Assembly: GCA_031396505.1 (NCBI GenBank)
Contig: JANNKX010000328.1
Location: 1 to 31,232, forward strand
DNA: 31,232 nt
Source of the DNA: JAAFHS01 sp031396505
Lineage (GTDB): Bacteria > Pseudomonadota > Alphaproteobacteria > Rhodobacterales > Rhodobacteraceae
Direction: 5' to 3'
Shown in pieces: positions 14,974 to 22,832 of the stretch (position 1 is the first letter of the stretch; each line of letters starts with the position of its first letter). The notes under the pieces were generated by a model. The model saw only the letters and a program-made list of their open reading frames with translations. It made no database searches and had not been told where the DNA came from. The translations under genes were made by a program, and so were the position numbers.

Positions 14974-15073
14974 ATTGTAAACTATTGAAAACATTGGGTA
15001 GAGTTTGAAAAATTAGAGATTTATTTACCTTTGGGACCTCGTGCGGGCTGCGACCATTCGGCCGGACAGCAAA

Positions 15074-15103
15074 GCGCCGGGCGGGTTTATCCCTGCCCGG
15101 CGC
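15074..15103 (-). terminator. Terminator of the TerC-family gene
   Basis: On the minus strand GCGCCGGGC (15103-15095) pairs perfectly with GCCCGGCGC (15082-15074) across a 12-base loop, followed by TTTGCT. It begins 26 bp after the stop codon. The T tract is short, so efficiency is uncertain. Confidence 0.7.
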
Positions 15104-15129
15104 CTGCCGATTTGCACGCGGTGCCGGGG

Positions 15130-16149
15130 TTATTCGGCGACTTTGTGTTCTTTGCCGTCATCGCTATCGCCGCGCGTTTTCCACAATGAGTAAAAGATGC
15201 CCGATGCGATGATCCCGATGGTGATTCCCAGCGACAGGTACGGGTCGAACTTGCCGAAGAAGTAGCTGTAAAAGCCCTTAAACCCGATGAACACCAGCAC
15301 AAGGGCCAGCGCGTAGTGCAGATATTCGAAGCGGTGCACCAGTGCGGCCAGCGCGAAGTAAAGCGCACGCAGGCCAAGGATGGCCATGATGTTCGCGGTG
15401 TAGACGATGAAGGTGTCGGTGGTGATGAGGAAAATTGCAGGCACGGAATCAACTGCAAAGATCACGTCGGCAAAGTTGATCACAACCAGTGCCACAAACA
15501 GCGGCGTGGCAAACAGCACCATCTTGTTCGTCACCGGATGCGGCTGGCGCACAAAGAACTTCTGACCGTGCAACTCTTTGGTAACGTTCATGAACCTTGC
15601 CACAAGTCCGACCATCGGACTTTTCGACACATCGGTTTCGCCGCCTTTGACCAGCAGCATCTTGATGCCGGTTAGGATTAGAAACACCGCAAAGATCAGC
15701 GTCATCCAGTTGTAGTTCGCTACCAGTTCGGCACCGACCGCGATCATGATGCCGCGCAGAACGATCACGCCGATGATGCCCCAGACCAAGGCGCGGTACT
15801 GGTATTTGCGCGGAATGGCAAAAAAGCCGAAAATCAGTGAAATAACGAAGACGTTGTCGATAGAGAGGACCTTTTCGATAAGGTAGCCCTGAAAATACGA
15901 GGCGACGGGATTGGTGCCGTCCGTGGTAACCAAGGTGCCGTTCGACCAGGCCCACCATATGTAACCGCCGAATGCGATCGAGATCATGATGTAGAACGCC
16001 GACAGCTTCAGGCTTTCGGCGACACCAATTTCATGGTCGTCCTTATGTAGCACGCCGAGGTCGAACACCATGAGTGTGACCACGACCGTAAGGAAGCTAA
16101 GCCACATCCAAGTTGGCTTTGACAAGAATTCGTAGAATAAAAAATCCAT
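15130..16149 (-). CDS. TerC-family integral membrane protein
   Basis: The 339-residue protein has about nine transmembrane helices with the two acidic signatures of the TerC/Alx family: EKVLSIDNVFVISLIFGFF (~97-115) and NFADVIFAVDSVPAIFLITTD (~215-235, partial anchors). In this family the in-membrane aspartates are thought to coordinate metal, and Alx-like members export Mn2+. ATG 16149 is preferred over an upstream codon at 16203 since the family starts near MDFLFYEFL; an AAGG lies ~10-13 bases upstream. It is a single-gene unit, divergent from aroC, with its own terminator. Alx genes are often under yybP-ykoY riboswitches, but I see no convincing one here. The specific substrate is inferred only. 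Confidence 0.88.
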   Translation of the reverse strand: MDFLFYEFLSKPTWMWLSFLTVVVTLMVFDLGVLHKDDHEIGVAESLKLSAFYIMISIAFGGYIWWAWSNGTLVTTDGTNPVASYFQGYLIEKVLSIDNVFVISLIFGFFAIPRKYQYRALVWGIIGVIVLRGIMIAVGAELVANYNWMTLIFAVFLILTGIKMLLVKGGETDVSKSPMVGLVARFMNVTKELHGQKFFVRQPHPVTNKMVLFATPLFVALVVINFADVIFAVDSVPAIFLITTDTFIVYTANIMAILGLRALYFALAALVHRFEYLHYALALVLVFIGFKGFYSYFFGKFDPYLSLGITIGIIASGIFYSLWKTRGDSDDGKEHKVAE

Positions 16150-16419
16150 CGCGTGGCGACCTTTTTTGCGATGAACGCGAGCAACAGGCCTAAAACAGGT
16201 CATGTTTGCCGGGCGGACATCAAGAGTTTCACTTGATGCGGTCCGACATCACAATCCCGCAAGGGGAGTGTCAGAGGGGCCCGGCCCGCACCAAAAAAAT
16301 GTGCGCCTTTGCGGCGATTGCAACCCCGCAGGCGCAGAAAAAGCGCGGGCGGGCGAAAATGCTTGATGGGGTGTGGCTGCAAAGGCTATGCCGCAGGCAG
16401 CCTGCAGGAGCCTTTTGCA
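16150..16419. other. Divergent intergenic region terC-family/aroC
   Basis: This 270-bp stretch must contain promoters for both genes. CATCAAG (16218-16224) pairs with CTTGATG (16232-16238) across a 7-base loop, a clear stem-loop in the presumed terC-family leader. Further weak GC-rich pairings lie at 16280-16345. I cannot assign promoter hexamers. Confidence 0.45.
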
Positions 16420-17520
16420 ATGAGCCTAAATACCTTTGGTCACATCTTTCGCGTCACCACCTGGGGCGAAAGCCATGGGCCTGCGATCGGCTGCACTGTC
16501 GATGGCTGCCCGCCGGGCGTGCCGCTGTCCGAGGGTGACTTGCAGCCATGGCTGGATGCGCGCAAACCGGGCACATCGAAATTCACCACGCAGCGCAAAG
16601 AGGCGGACGCGGTGCGCATCCTGTCGGGCGTGTTCGACGGCATGACGACGGGGACACCGATCCAGTTGATGATCGAAAATACCGACCAGCGGTCCAAGGA
16701 TTACGGTGATATCGCGCAATCGTTCCGGCCCGGCCATGCCGATATCACCTATCATCAGAAATACGGGTTGCGCGATTATCGCGGCGGCGGGCGTTCATCG
16801 GCGCGCGAAACGGCGGCGCGGGTGGCGGCAGGCGGCGTGGCAAGGGTCGCCCTTGCGCGGTTGCTGCCGGACCTGCGGATCGTGGGCTATATGGTGCAAA
16901 TGGGGCCACATGGCATCAACCGTGATCGTCTTGATTTGTCGGTGGTGCCGCAAAACCCGTTCTGGTGCCCGGATTCGGTGGCCGCCGATGCATGGGCCAC
17001 CTACCTTGATGACCTGCGCCTGTCGCATAATTCGGTCGGCGCCGTGATCGAAGTGGTGGCGACGGGGGTACCGGCGGGCCTGGGTGCGCCGCTTTATGGC
17101 AAGCTGGACAGCGATCTGGCGGCGGCGATGATGTCGATCAATGCGGTGAAAGGGGTCGAGATTGGCGATGGCATGGCGGCGGCCGCGCTGACGGGCGTTG
17201 AAAACGCCGATGAGATTCGCATGGGTGCGGACGGACCGGAGTTTCTGAGCAACCATGCCGGGGGAATCTTGGGTGGCATTTCCAGTGGCCAGCCGGTCAT
17301 CGTACGCTTTGCGGTAAAGCCGACGTCATCCATCCTGTCATCACGCCGGACCATCAACGCGATGGGCGCGGAAATCGACCTTGTCACCAAAGGGCGGCAT
17401 GACCCATGTGTGGGTATTCGCGCCGTTCCGGTGGGTGAGGCGATGATGGCCTGCGTCTTGCTGGATCATGTGTTGCTGGACCGCGGGCAGACGGGCGGGG
17501 TGCGCGGGCAGATCGGGTAA
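16420..17520 (+). CDS. aroC: Chorismate synthase
   Basis: The 366-residue enzyme performs the last shikimate-pathway step: trans-1,4 elimination of phosphate from EPSP to chorismate, needing reduced FMN. The N-terminus FGHIFRVTTWGESHGPAIG carries the first chorismate synthase signature with the catalytic His. The second appears at the GGRSSARETAARVAAG segment (~125-140), and RHDPCVGIRAVPVGEA (~325-340) gives the third. AGGAG at 16406-16410 supports ATG 16420; the longer frame from 16309 adds unrelated arginine-rich residues. The downstream flagellar gene converges with a 22-bp gap and no terminator. Confidence 0.97.
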   Translation: MSLNTFGHIFRVTTWGESHGPAIGCTVDGCPPGVPLSEGDLQPWLDARKPGTSKFTTQRKEADAVRILSGVFDGMTTGTPIQLMIENTDQRSKDYGDIAQSFRPGHADITYHQKYGLRDYRGGGRSSARETAARVAAGGVARVALARLLPDLRIVGYMVQMGPHGINRDRLDLSVVPQNPFWCPDSVAADAWATYLDDLRLSHNSVGAVIEVVATGVPAGLGAPLYGKLDSDLAAAMMSINAVKGVEIGDGMAAAALTGVENADEIRMGADGPEFLSNHAGGILGGISSGQPVIVRFAVKPTSSILSSRRTINAMGAEIDLVTKGRHDPCVGIRAVPVGEAMMACVLLDHVLLDRGQTGGVRGQIG

Positions 17521-17542
17521 GTGGCAGGGGGCGCGTCTGCAT

Positions 17543-18340
17543 TTATCGCCGGATGGATTGCAGCAACGTCAGTGCCGATGATCCGCGCCCGGCGGCAGAC
17601 CCCGCATCCACGCTGGACCGGGCAAAGAACTGGCGCAGCAGATCATCTACTTTCTTGGGGTCGCTGAATTGGCGCAGCGATTCTGATCCGAATTGCCGGT
17701 CAGCCCTGTCCTTGAACGTCACCAACTGGCGGTCAAGGTCGATGGCACCGAAACTGTCGGGCAGGCCCAAGGCGCGTTGAAACACTTGTCGCAGCGGCGC
17801 GTTGCCCATGACCGTCAGCCAAAGCACATCCTCGCTGCCCGACTTGGCCGCGAGGGCGGGCAATTCGCGTTCAAGGTTCATGGCAAGGCGCAGATCGCCG
17901 TTTTGTTCGCCGACAGCACCTTCAAAGCCGCGCTGGCGATACTGCACCAGGATCTTGTCGGCAAAATCGCTGATCTTGGTGCGTGGAACGCTGAAATCGC
18001 CAAAACCAAAGGCTGCAGACAGTTTTTGGTACTGCTTGTCTGCCAGCCGATTGGCCAAGGTGCCGTCGCGCAGGGTGCCATCCGACAGCACCTTTCGGAT
18101 AAACGCCTTGTTGTTGATGTCGGCATCCAGTCCGAAAGCGCCCAAGGCAACCCGCAACAGGCGGCGGTCCTTGACCAGATCGTCTGCCGTACTGACCTTG
18201 CCAATGTTGGCGCGGAAATAGTCTTCGTCGCGCTTTTGTTGCGGTTGCGCGTTGAAGACCGCCTGTTGGGCCGGGGCCGTGCGTTTCAGGAACGTCCACC
18301 CGCCATATCCGGACAAGGGAAGGGCGGGTGCGAATGTCAT
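17543..18340 (-). CDS. DUF1217 family flagellar-cluster protein
   Basis: The 265-residue, helix-rich, largely hydrophilic protein matches the DUF1217 family by pattern: RDEDYFRANIGKVSTADDLVKDRRLLRVALGAFGLD, then repeated KAFIRKVLSDGT and ANRLADKQYQKLSAAFGF blocks (partial anchors). In alphaproteobacteria this family sits among flagellar genes, and its function is not established. It has no signal peptide or membrane segment. Its ATG overlaps the flbT stop codon (ATGA), so it is translated with flbT. It is the last gene of the leftward fliC-flaF-flbT group. Confidence 0.75.
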   Translation of the reverse strand: MTFAPALPLSGYGGWTFLKRTAPAQQAVFNAQPQQKRDEDYFRANIGKVSTADDLVKDRRLLRVALGAFGLDADINNKAFIRKVLSDGTLRDGTLANRLADKQYQKLSAAFGFGDFSVPRTKISDFADKILVQYRQRGFEGAVGEQNGDLRLAMNLERELPALAAKSGSEDVLWLTVMGNAPLRQVFQRALGLPDSFGAIDLDRQLVTFKDRADRQFGSESLRQFSDPKKVDDLLRQFFARSSVDAGSAAGRGSSALTLLQSIRR

Positions 18341-18744
18341 GTCAGACGCGTTGCGGCAAACAGGCGTTCTTCGCGCGGCAACAGGCTGCGCAACGCTTTC
18401 AACGCCTGATAATGCTGATCCTCGACGACGGCTTTTGTGGCCTGGGTCAGCAGGGTCCGGCTGTCATGGTCGGTCAAGACCTGGCTGAGTTGTTCGATCC
18501 CGCGCATCAGTTGCAGACGCGCATCAGCCGGGTCGGCATCCCCTGTCAGCACCAGTTGCGCGATATAGCAGACCCGCCGCACCGGGGTGTTCACCTCTTC
18601 GGGGTGGATCGCGTCACGCAGGCGCAGGATATGCGCGTTGGGCGTGACAACGGCCAGTCGCGACCGCCGTTCGCCGTTTTCAATCACGGCACCATTGATC
18701 AGAACCCGTTCATGCGGGCCCAGTTTCAGAACAAGTCCGGTCAT
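18337..18744 (-). CDS. flbT: Flagellar biosynthesis repressor FlbT
   Basis: The 135-residue protein matches FlbT, which in Caulobacter binds the 5' untranslated region of flagellin mRNA and destabilises it until the hook is complete. Family features are the N-terminal GLVLKLGPHERVLINGAVIENG strand pair (partial anchor), RLRDAIHPEEVNTPVRRVCY (~42-60) and the C-terminal helix around YQALKALRSLLPREE. It overlaps flaF by the ATGA at 18741-18744 and the DUF1217 gene the same way at the other end. The role in this organism is inferred from the family. Confidence 0.93.
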   Translation of the reverse strand: MTGLVLKLGPHERVLINGAVIENGERRSRLAVVTPNAHILRLRDAIHPEEVNTPVRRVCYIAQLVLTGDADPADARLQLMRGIEQLSQVLTDHDSRTLLTQATKAVVEDQHYQALKALRSLLPREERLFAATRLT

Positions 18745-19115
18745 GTTTTGGGCACCTCACCGCGCAGGCCGCGCATCACGGCGGTGTTGATATCGGTCAG
18801 AACTTCGGGGCTGCCTTTGCCGTCCATCACTTTGCGCGTGTGTGCTGCGGTGAATTCGTACAGGTAGAAAAGTTGCGCGCGCAAGGATGATGGCAAACCG
18901 TTCTGTGCATCGGCCACATCGACGGCAAAGGCCGACCAGACCTGTTGATTGTCGTTCAGTGCCGCGACGAGCGCGGGAAAGTTTTTGTTCCGTTCGGCCC
19001 AGGCCAGGGCAAGACGTTGTGTGGTGCGGGCCAGCAGATCGTATTCGATATCGCGCGGTGTGCGCGATGGTGCCGCAGGGCGGGCATAGGCGTGTTTGGC
19101 AAGTTGCATGTTCAT
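18741..19115 (-). CDS. flaF: Flagellar regulator FlaF
   Basis: The 124-residue all-helical protein matches FlaF, which in Caulobacter works with FlbT and is needed for flagellin translation. Recognisable parts are AYARPAAPSRTPRDIEYDLL (~9-28), a WAERNKNFPALVAALNDNQQVW segment and the C-terminal LYEFTAAHTRKVM. Two ATG codons are possible (19115 and 19109). It lies 67 bp after flagellin, with a strong hairpin between, so its expression may depend on partial read-through from the flagellin gene. Confidence 0.92.
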   Translation of the reverse strand: MNMQLAKHAYARPAAPSRTPRDIEYDLLARTTQRLALAWAERNKNFPALVAALNDNQQVWSAFAVDVADAQNGLPSSLRAQLFYLYEFTAAHTRKVMDGKGSPEVLTDINTAVMRGLRGEVPKT

Positions 19116-19151
19116 CTGGGGTCATCCGGTGAAAGAGGGGGTCAGGGAATG

Positions 19152-19176
19152 CGGGCCGGGGTTTACCCCCGGCCCG
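19152..19176 (-). terminator. Strong hairpin between flagellin and flaF
   Basis: CGGGCCGGGG (19152-19161) and CCCCGGCCCG (19167-19176) form a perfect 10-bp GC stem with a 5-base loop, 6 bp after the flagellin stop codon. No T tract follows on the minus strand. It probably stabilises flagellin mRNA or attenuates read-through into flaF-flbT. Confidence 0.65.
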
Positions 19177-19182
19177 GCGACG

Positions 19183-20385
19183 TCACCGGAACAGTGACAA
19201 CAGGCTTTGCGGGGCCTGGTTTGCAATCGACAGGGCCTGCGTGCCAAGCTGCTGTTGCACCTGCAGGGCCTGCAACCGGGCAGACGCCTCTTCCAGATTT
19301 GCATCCACCAGTGTGCCGATACCGGCCTTCAGCGAGTCTGACAGCTTGCCGACGAAGTCGCTTTGGATATCGATCCGCTTTTGCACGGTACCAAACTCGG
19401 CAGCGGCGTCGATCGACGTCTGGATCAAGGTTTCAATCGTCCCGAGCGCGGCAGTCGGGCTGTTTACAACATCAACCGATGACAAGGCAGACAGGCCACC
19501 AGAGCCCGCGTTCTGAAATTGCGCGGACACCGAAAGATCGCGTGTGCCGGCATTGGTAAAGGCCAATGTGCCCGGCGTTCCGCTGTCATAATCAACCGTC
19601 AGGCCCGCAATGCCCAGCGATTCCACAGCGTTTTTCAGCCCAACGGCCACGATGTCCGACGGCGTGGTCGATGCCACATCCTCGGCCGAGACCGTATAGC
19701 TGGCGGTTTTATCACCGATACGCAGCGAAACCTTATCGCCTGCCGCGAAGGCGTTTGCGCCCGCCGCGGCAATTTCGATCGTGCCCGTTCCGGTTGCCGC
19801 GTCCAGCGCAAAGCCCGCCGAATCGCCACCGCCCGACACACCTGTCGACGCGCCCAGAACGTTTTTCGCCACATAGCCACCAACCGACAGGTTTTGCCCG
19901 GTCACGGTGATCGAGGATGCCGCAACGCCCGTACCTGTCCGGTCAAGCGACGCCAGAACATCCACCGATGCGTTGGTGCCGTTCACCAGGTTCAGGCCGT
20001 TGAACTGCGCGGCCCCAACCACCGAACGGACTTGATCCGTCAGCGCGGTGATATCGGTCTGCAGTTTGGAGCGGTCAACGTTGGCTTCTTGCCCGGCGAC
20101 GATCTTGCCTTTGATTTCCGTCAGCAGTTCGGTCACCGTTTCTGACGCCTGACGGGCAACGGTGATCGTGGATGATCCCAAGGCAAGGCTGTCGGAAATG
20201 CCCTTGAAGCCCTTCACGTCGGATTCCATGACTTTGGAAATGGCCCAGATTGCCGAGTTATCCTTGGCCGAACCGATCATCTTGCCGGTCGAGATTTCGG
20301 ATTGCACCTTGTTGAGGTTGCTGTTGATGCCCTTCAACGTCTGCAGGGCAACCATGGCACTTGAGTTCGTCAGGATGGACGACAT
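19183..20385 (-). CDS. fliC: Flagellin
   Basis: The 400-residue filament subunit has the conserved N-terminal D0/D1 helices (MSSILTNSSAMVALQTL and the QSEISTGKMIGSAKDNSAIW region) and C-terminal D1/D0 helices (FVGKLSDSLKAGIGTLVDAN and LGTQALSIANQAPQSLLSLF, partial anchors). The central ~140-290 region is variable, low in aromatic residues and rich in Gly, Ala and Thr, as expected for surface-exposed domains. It has no cysteine, as is usual for flagellins. AAGGAATG precedes the ATG. The 200-bp upstream region holds no clear promoter. Flanked by flaF and flbT, whose products likely act on this mRNA. Confidence 0.96.
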   Translation of the reverse strand: MSSILTNSSAMVALQTLKGINSNLNKVQSEISTGKMIGSAKDNSAIWAISKVMESDVKGFKGISDSLALGSSTITVARQASETVTELLTEIKGKIVAGQEANVDRSKLQTDITALTDQVRSVVGAAQFNGLNLVNGTNASVDVLASLDRTGTGVAASSITVTGQNLSVGGYVAKNVLGASTGVSGGGDSAGFALDAATGTGTIEIAAAGANAFAAGDKVSLRIGDKTASYTVSAEDVASTTPSDIVAVGLKNAVESLGIAGLTVDYDSGTPGTLAFTNAGTRDLSVSAQFQNAGSGGLSALSSVDVVNSPTAALGTIETLIQTSIDAAAEFGTVQKRIDIQSDFVGKLSDSLKAGIGTLVDANLEEASARLQALQVQQQLGTQALSIANQAPQSLLSLFR

Positions 20386-20587
20386 TTTTCATTCCTTTAC
20401 ATGCGCCCGGCGCTTTGCGCACGGACAAGAGACACCACCCAAATGATGGCAGGACGGGCGTTCTGGCCATTGCAACCGGTCTGTTCCGGCTGCGCCATCC
20501 CACGCAGGATGCCCTGACAGTGATGCCGACCAAGACCTAATGCTTCGCTAATGCCAAACGGCCCAATCCGGTGCATTTTAGGATAAT

Positions 20588-20911
20588 TCAAACCCTCTGA
20601 CGTAGCAGGCCGGACGGCCCGGCCACTATTGCGCGGTGCCCGTCGCGCCCGTAGGTGCGATGCCCCGAGGCCGCCTCTTGCAGTTCCTGCAGCCGCCGCT
20701 GCGCGGATCGCACCCCTTGTTCGGCGGCCTGCAGCATCTTGGCGTTGCGCGCGGCCTTGGCGCGGATCACCGTCAGCATATCACCCGGACAATCACGCAG
20801 GCTGCCCCACAGCCCATCCAGACGCTGTGCCAGTGGGCCGATCGCGGCAATGTCACCGTCAAGCAGGGCCGCATGGGTTGCATCCAGAACGGCCACAATG
20901 TCACTGCCCAT
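20588..20911 (-). CDS. FlgN-like flagellar export chaperone
   Basis: This small helical, coiled-coil-prone protein of about 107 residues has the pattern of alphaproteobacterial FlgN-like proteins: a leading helix with LLDGDIAAIGPLAQRLDGL, then RAKAARNAKMLQAAEQGVRSAQRRLQEL, ending near TYGRDG. FlgN guards the hook-filament junction proteins before export. I prefer the ATG at 20911 since AAGGG sits six bases before it; the ATG at 20917 directly abuts that AAGGG. It overlaps the rod-binding gene by 11 bp. The assignment rests on general pattern and context rather than a strong motif. Confidence 0.6.
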   Translation of the reverse strand: MGSDIVAVLDATHAALLDGDIAAIGPLAQRLDGLWGSLRDCPGDMLTVIRAKAARNAKMLQAAEQGVRSAQRRLQELQEAASGHRTYGRDGHRAIVAGPSGLLRQRV

Positions 20912-21182
20912 GGCCATCCCTTGCCATCAATGCGCGGAAGAAATGTTCGGCAAGCCCGATGCCGCCGCGGTCGACCATGCCTTTTGCCTGTGCGTTCCGC
21001 AGAAAGGACGCGAACTGATCTTCACCGACACCGCCACCAAAACTGCTGCGGGCATCACCGAATCCGGCGTGTGACAGCATTTCGGACAGGAATGTGGTTT
21101 CAAGTTCCTGTGCTTTGACACGCATCTGGACCGCGCGTGGAGAGTCTTGTGGGGTGTCGGGGGGGCGTGGTGTGACGTGCAT
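20901..21182 (-). CDS. Rod-binding protein, FlgJ N-terminal domain only
   Basis: The 93-residue protein corresponds to the rod-binding domain of FlgJ (ChlL/CheL-type): a helix with KAQELETTFLSEMLSHAGF, a Gly-rich turn FGGGVGEDQFASFL, then KGMVDRGGIGLAEHFFRAL. It lacks the muramidase domain of enterobacterial FlgJ, as in other alphaproteobacteria, where a separate hydrolase opens the peptidoglycan. AAGGA precedes the ATG at 21182. It is divergent from fliK across a 109-bp gap and overlaps the FlgN-like gene. Confidence 0.85.
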   Translation of the reverse strand: MHVTPRPPDTPQDSPRAVQMRVKAQELETTFLSEMLSHAGFGDARSSFGGGVGEDQFASFLRNAQAKGMVDRGGIGLAEHFFRALMARDGHGQ

Positions 21183-21230
21183 TGTCGCATCCTTGGATCA
21201 TTCAGATTTTTCGCACTATGGGCTTGGCTG

Positions 21231-21245
21231 GTAAACAAGCGGTAA
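21231..21245. promoter_or_regulatory. Degenerate CtrA-like motif between flgJ-type gene and fliK
   Basis: GTAA-N7-GTAA lies in the divergent flagellar promoter region. It has the spacing of a CtrA site but differs from TTAA-N7-TTAA by one base in each half. CtrA controls flagellar genes in most Rhodobacterales, which makes it worth noting. Weak on sequence alone. Confidence 0.25.
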
Positions 21246-21291
21246 CTTCCCGCGTGTCATTGATGGGGCCCCGGCAGAAGTCGTAGGTCAC

Positions 21292-22821
21292 ATGCACAAC
21301 ATCGGCCCTTTCCTTTCTACCGCGTCCAAAGCCCCGCTGGCTGTGCCGATTGGCACCGTTGGTTCCGACGCTGAAACCGGGGCCGCCTTTGCCAGTGTCC
21401 TGGGGCCTGCTGCGGTAGTTGCCTTGCCCACGGTTGCGGTTGCAGCACCTAACAGTGGCGAGGATGGGCTGCGGTCTGATGAGACGACCGATCCGGGACA
21501 GGGCGAACCACCCACCGACGCAGAGGCGCCGCCCGTAATGGCCGATCTGGTACCAGTCTGGCCGCAACTTGCGCTGCCGGTTACCGCTCCAGAATCAGGT
21601 TTCGGTGCCCGGAGTGATGCGACGCCATTGCGGTCAGAGGTGTCAGAAGCGGTATTGTCCGCCCCCGTGAACCGCCCGACGGCAGACCCGTCAACGCCAC
21701 TTGCGCCTGCAGCAGCCGCTGTGCCTGCGCGCCCCGGGTCGGAGATCAGCCGACAACCCGCGCCCGCAGAGCCGTGGGCCCGGGACACCACCCCGCGCGT
21801 TGGGGCAACGACGATTGGTTCGGTGCCTGACGTTCCGGCGGTGGCTGTTTCACGGGCTGAGCCGGGGCAGGCACCGGTTAAATCACAGCGGGCACCTGCC
21901 CCGGATCAGGCATTGACGACGGTGCGCATCACTGACGCGGCGACGCTGTTGCGCAGTGTCCAAGCCACAGAAATGGCCAACCCGGCCGGCGCGATTGCGC
22001 CCGCGTCGCTGGCCAGCCCGCCTGACACCACAACGCGCGATGCGATTGGCCTTACCCCGTTGAGCGCGGGCATGACGATCCGTGTCATTGCACAGCCGCC
22101 GACCCCGGCCATCCCGCCGGTGGACCCCAGCGTCGTGGATGCCGGGCGGGCGGCCGACACGGATCAGGGCGTTGAAACCGATCAGGTATCGCCAAAGCCC
22201 GCGACACCCAAGGCGGCTGACGCGCGCCTTAACCTTGCCGACGCTATGCGCCCGGCGCAAACGCACGTGGCGGACCGACCGGTTGAAGATGGGGTGGCCG
22301 TCATCGAAACCCTTCCCGACGGCGCACTGGGTGCGGCGACCACGCTGGCGTTTCAGCCCGGCCCGGCAATCGGAACTGTGGGGGCTGCGCCGCAAGGGAA
22401 TGCCATCCCGCTGGCCGCCGTACCACAGGCTGTGGCAACCGCGCTGCAGGCTGATCCGGGACAGCCGGTCGAGTTGCGCCTTGATCCGCCCGAACTGGGG
22501 GCGGTGCGGTTTCAGATGGATCAGCGCAATAGCGATCTGATTGTCACCATCATTGCCGAACGCCCGGAAACGCTTGATCTGATGCGCAGACATGCCGAAC
22601 AACTGCTGGCCGATCTGCGGCAGGCAGGCTTTGCCGGGGCCAGCCTGAATTTCGGGTCATCACAAGGTCAGGGCGGATTTGCGCAAGGCGGATTCGCACA
22701 GGGCCGTGACGTGCAATCGCCAGATGAGCCTCGGCAACACAACGCACCGTCCCCATCGGCGGCATTTGCCGCCCCACCGCCCCCCCGCGCCGTCAAAGGC
22801 GGCCTGAACCTGCGACTTTGA
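21292..22821 (+). CDS. fliK: Flagellar hook-length control protein FliK
   Basis: The 509-residue protein has a long, low-complexity Pro/Ala/Thr-rich region (~1-380), as expected of the molecular ruler. The C-terminal Flg_hook domain (~385-475) contains GQPVELRLDPPELGAVRFQM, the hallmark L-x-P-x-x-L-G-x-V pattern. FliK is secreted during hook growth and then switches FlhB from hook to filament export. The tail carries a short repeat, GGFAQGGFAQG, near 470. The start is ATG 21292 with AGG five bases before; the ruler region makes exact start choice uncertain. flgD follows 11 bp later, so the two are co-transcribed. Confidence 0.88.
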   Translation: MHNIGPFLSTASKAPLAVPIGTVGSDAETGAAFASVLGPAAVVALPTVAVAAPNSGEDGLRSDETTDPGQGEPPTDAEAPPVMADLVPVWPQLALPVTAPESGFGARSDATPLRSEVSEAVLSAPVNRPTADPSTPLAPAAAAVPARPGSEISRQPAPAEPWARDTTPRVGATTIGSVPDVPAVAVSRAEPGQAPVKSQRAPAPDQALTTVRITDAATLLRSVQATEMANPAGAIAPASLASPPDTTTRDAIGLTPLSAGMTIRVIAQPPTPAIPPVDPSVVDAGRAADTDQGVETDQVSPKPATPKAADARLNLADAMRPAQTHVADRPVEDGVAVIETLPDGALGAATTLAFQPGPAIGTVGAAPQGNAIPLAAVPQAVATALQADPGQPVELRLDPPELGAVRFQMDQRNSDLIVTIIAERPETLDLMRRHAEQLLADLRQAGFAGASLNFGSSQGQGGFAQGGFAQGRDVQSPDEPRQHNAPSPSAAFAAPPPPRAVKGGLNLRL

Positions 22822-22832
22822 AAGGATACGAA

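Noticed and set aside
16150..16419. yybP-ykoY (manganese) riboswitch in front of the TerC-family gene.
   Set aside because: Expected from the family, but the conserved opening and closing motifs are not found on the minus strand.
20541..20556. Sigma-54-like GG-N10-GC element upstream of flagellin on the minus strand.
   Set aside because: Only the GG and GC positions fit; the TTGC part reads AAGC. The type of flagellar cluster points to CtrA-class control instead.
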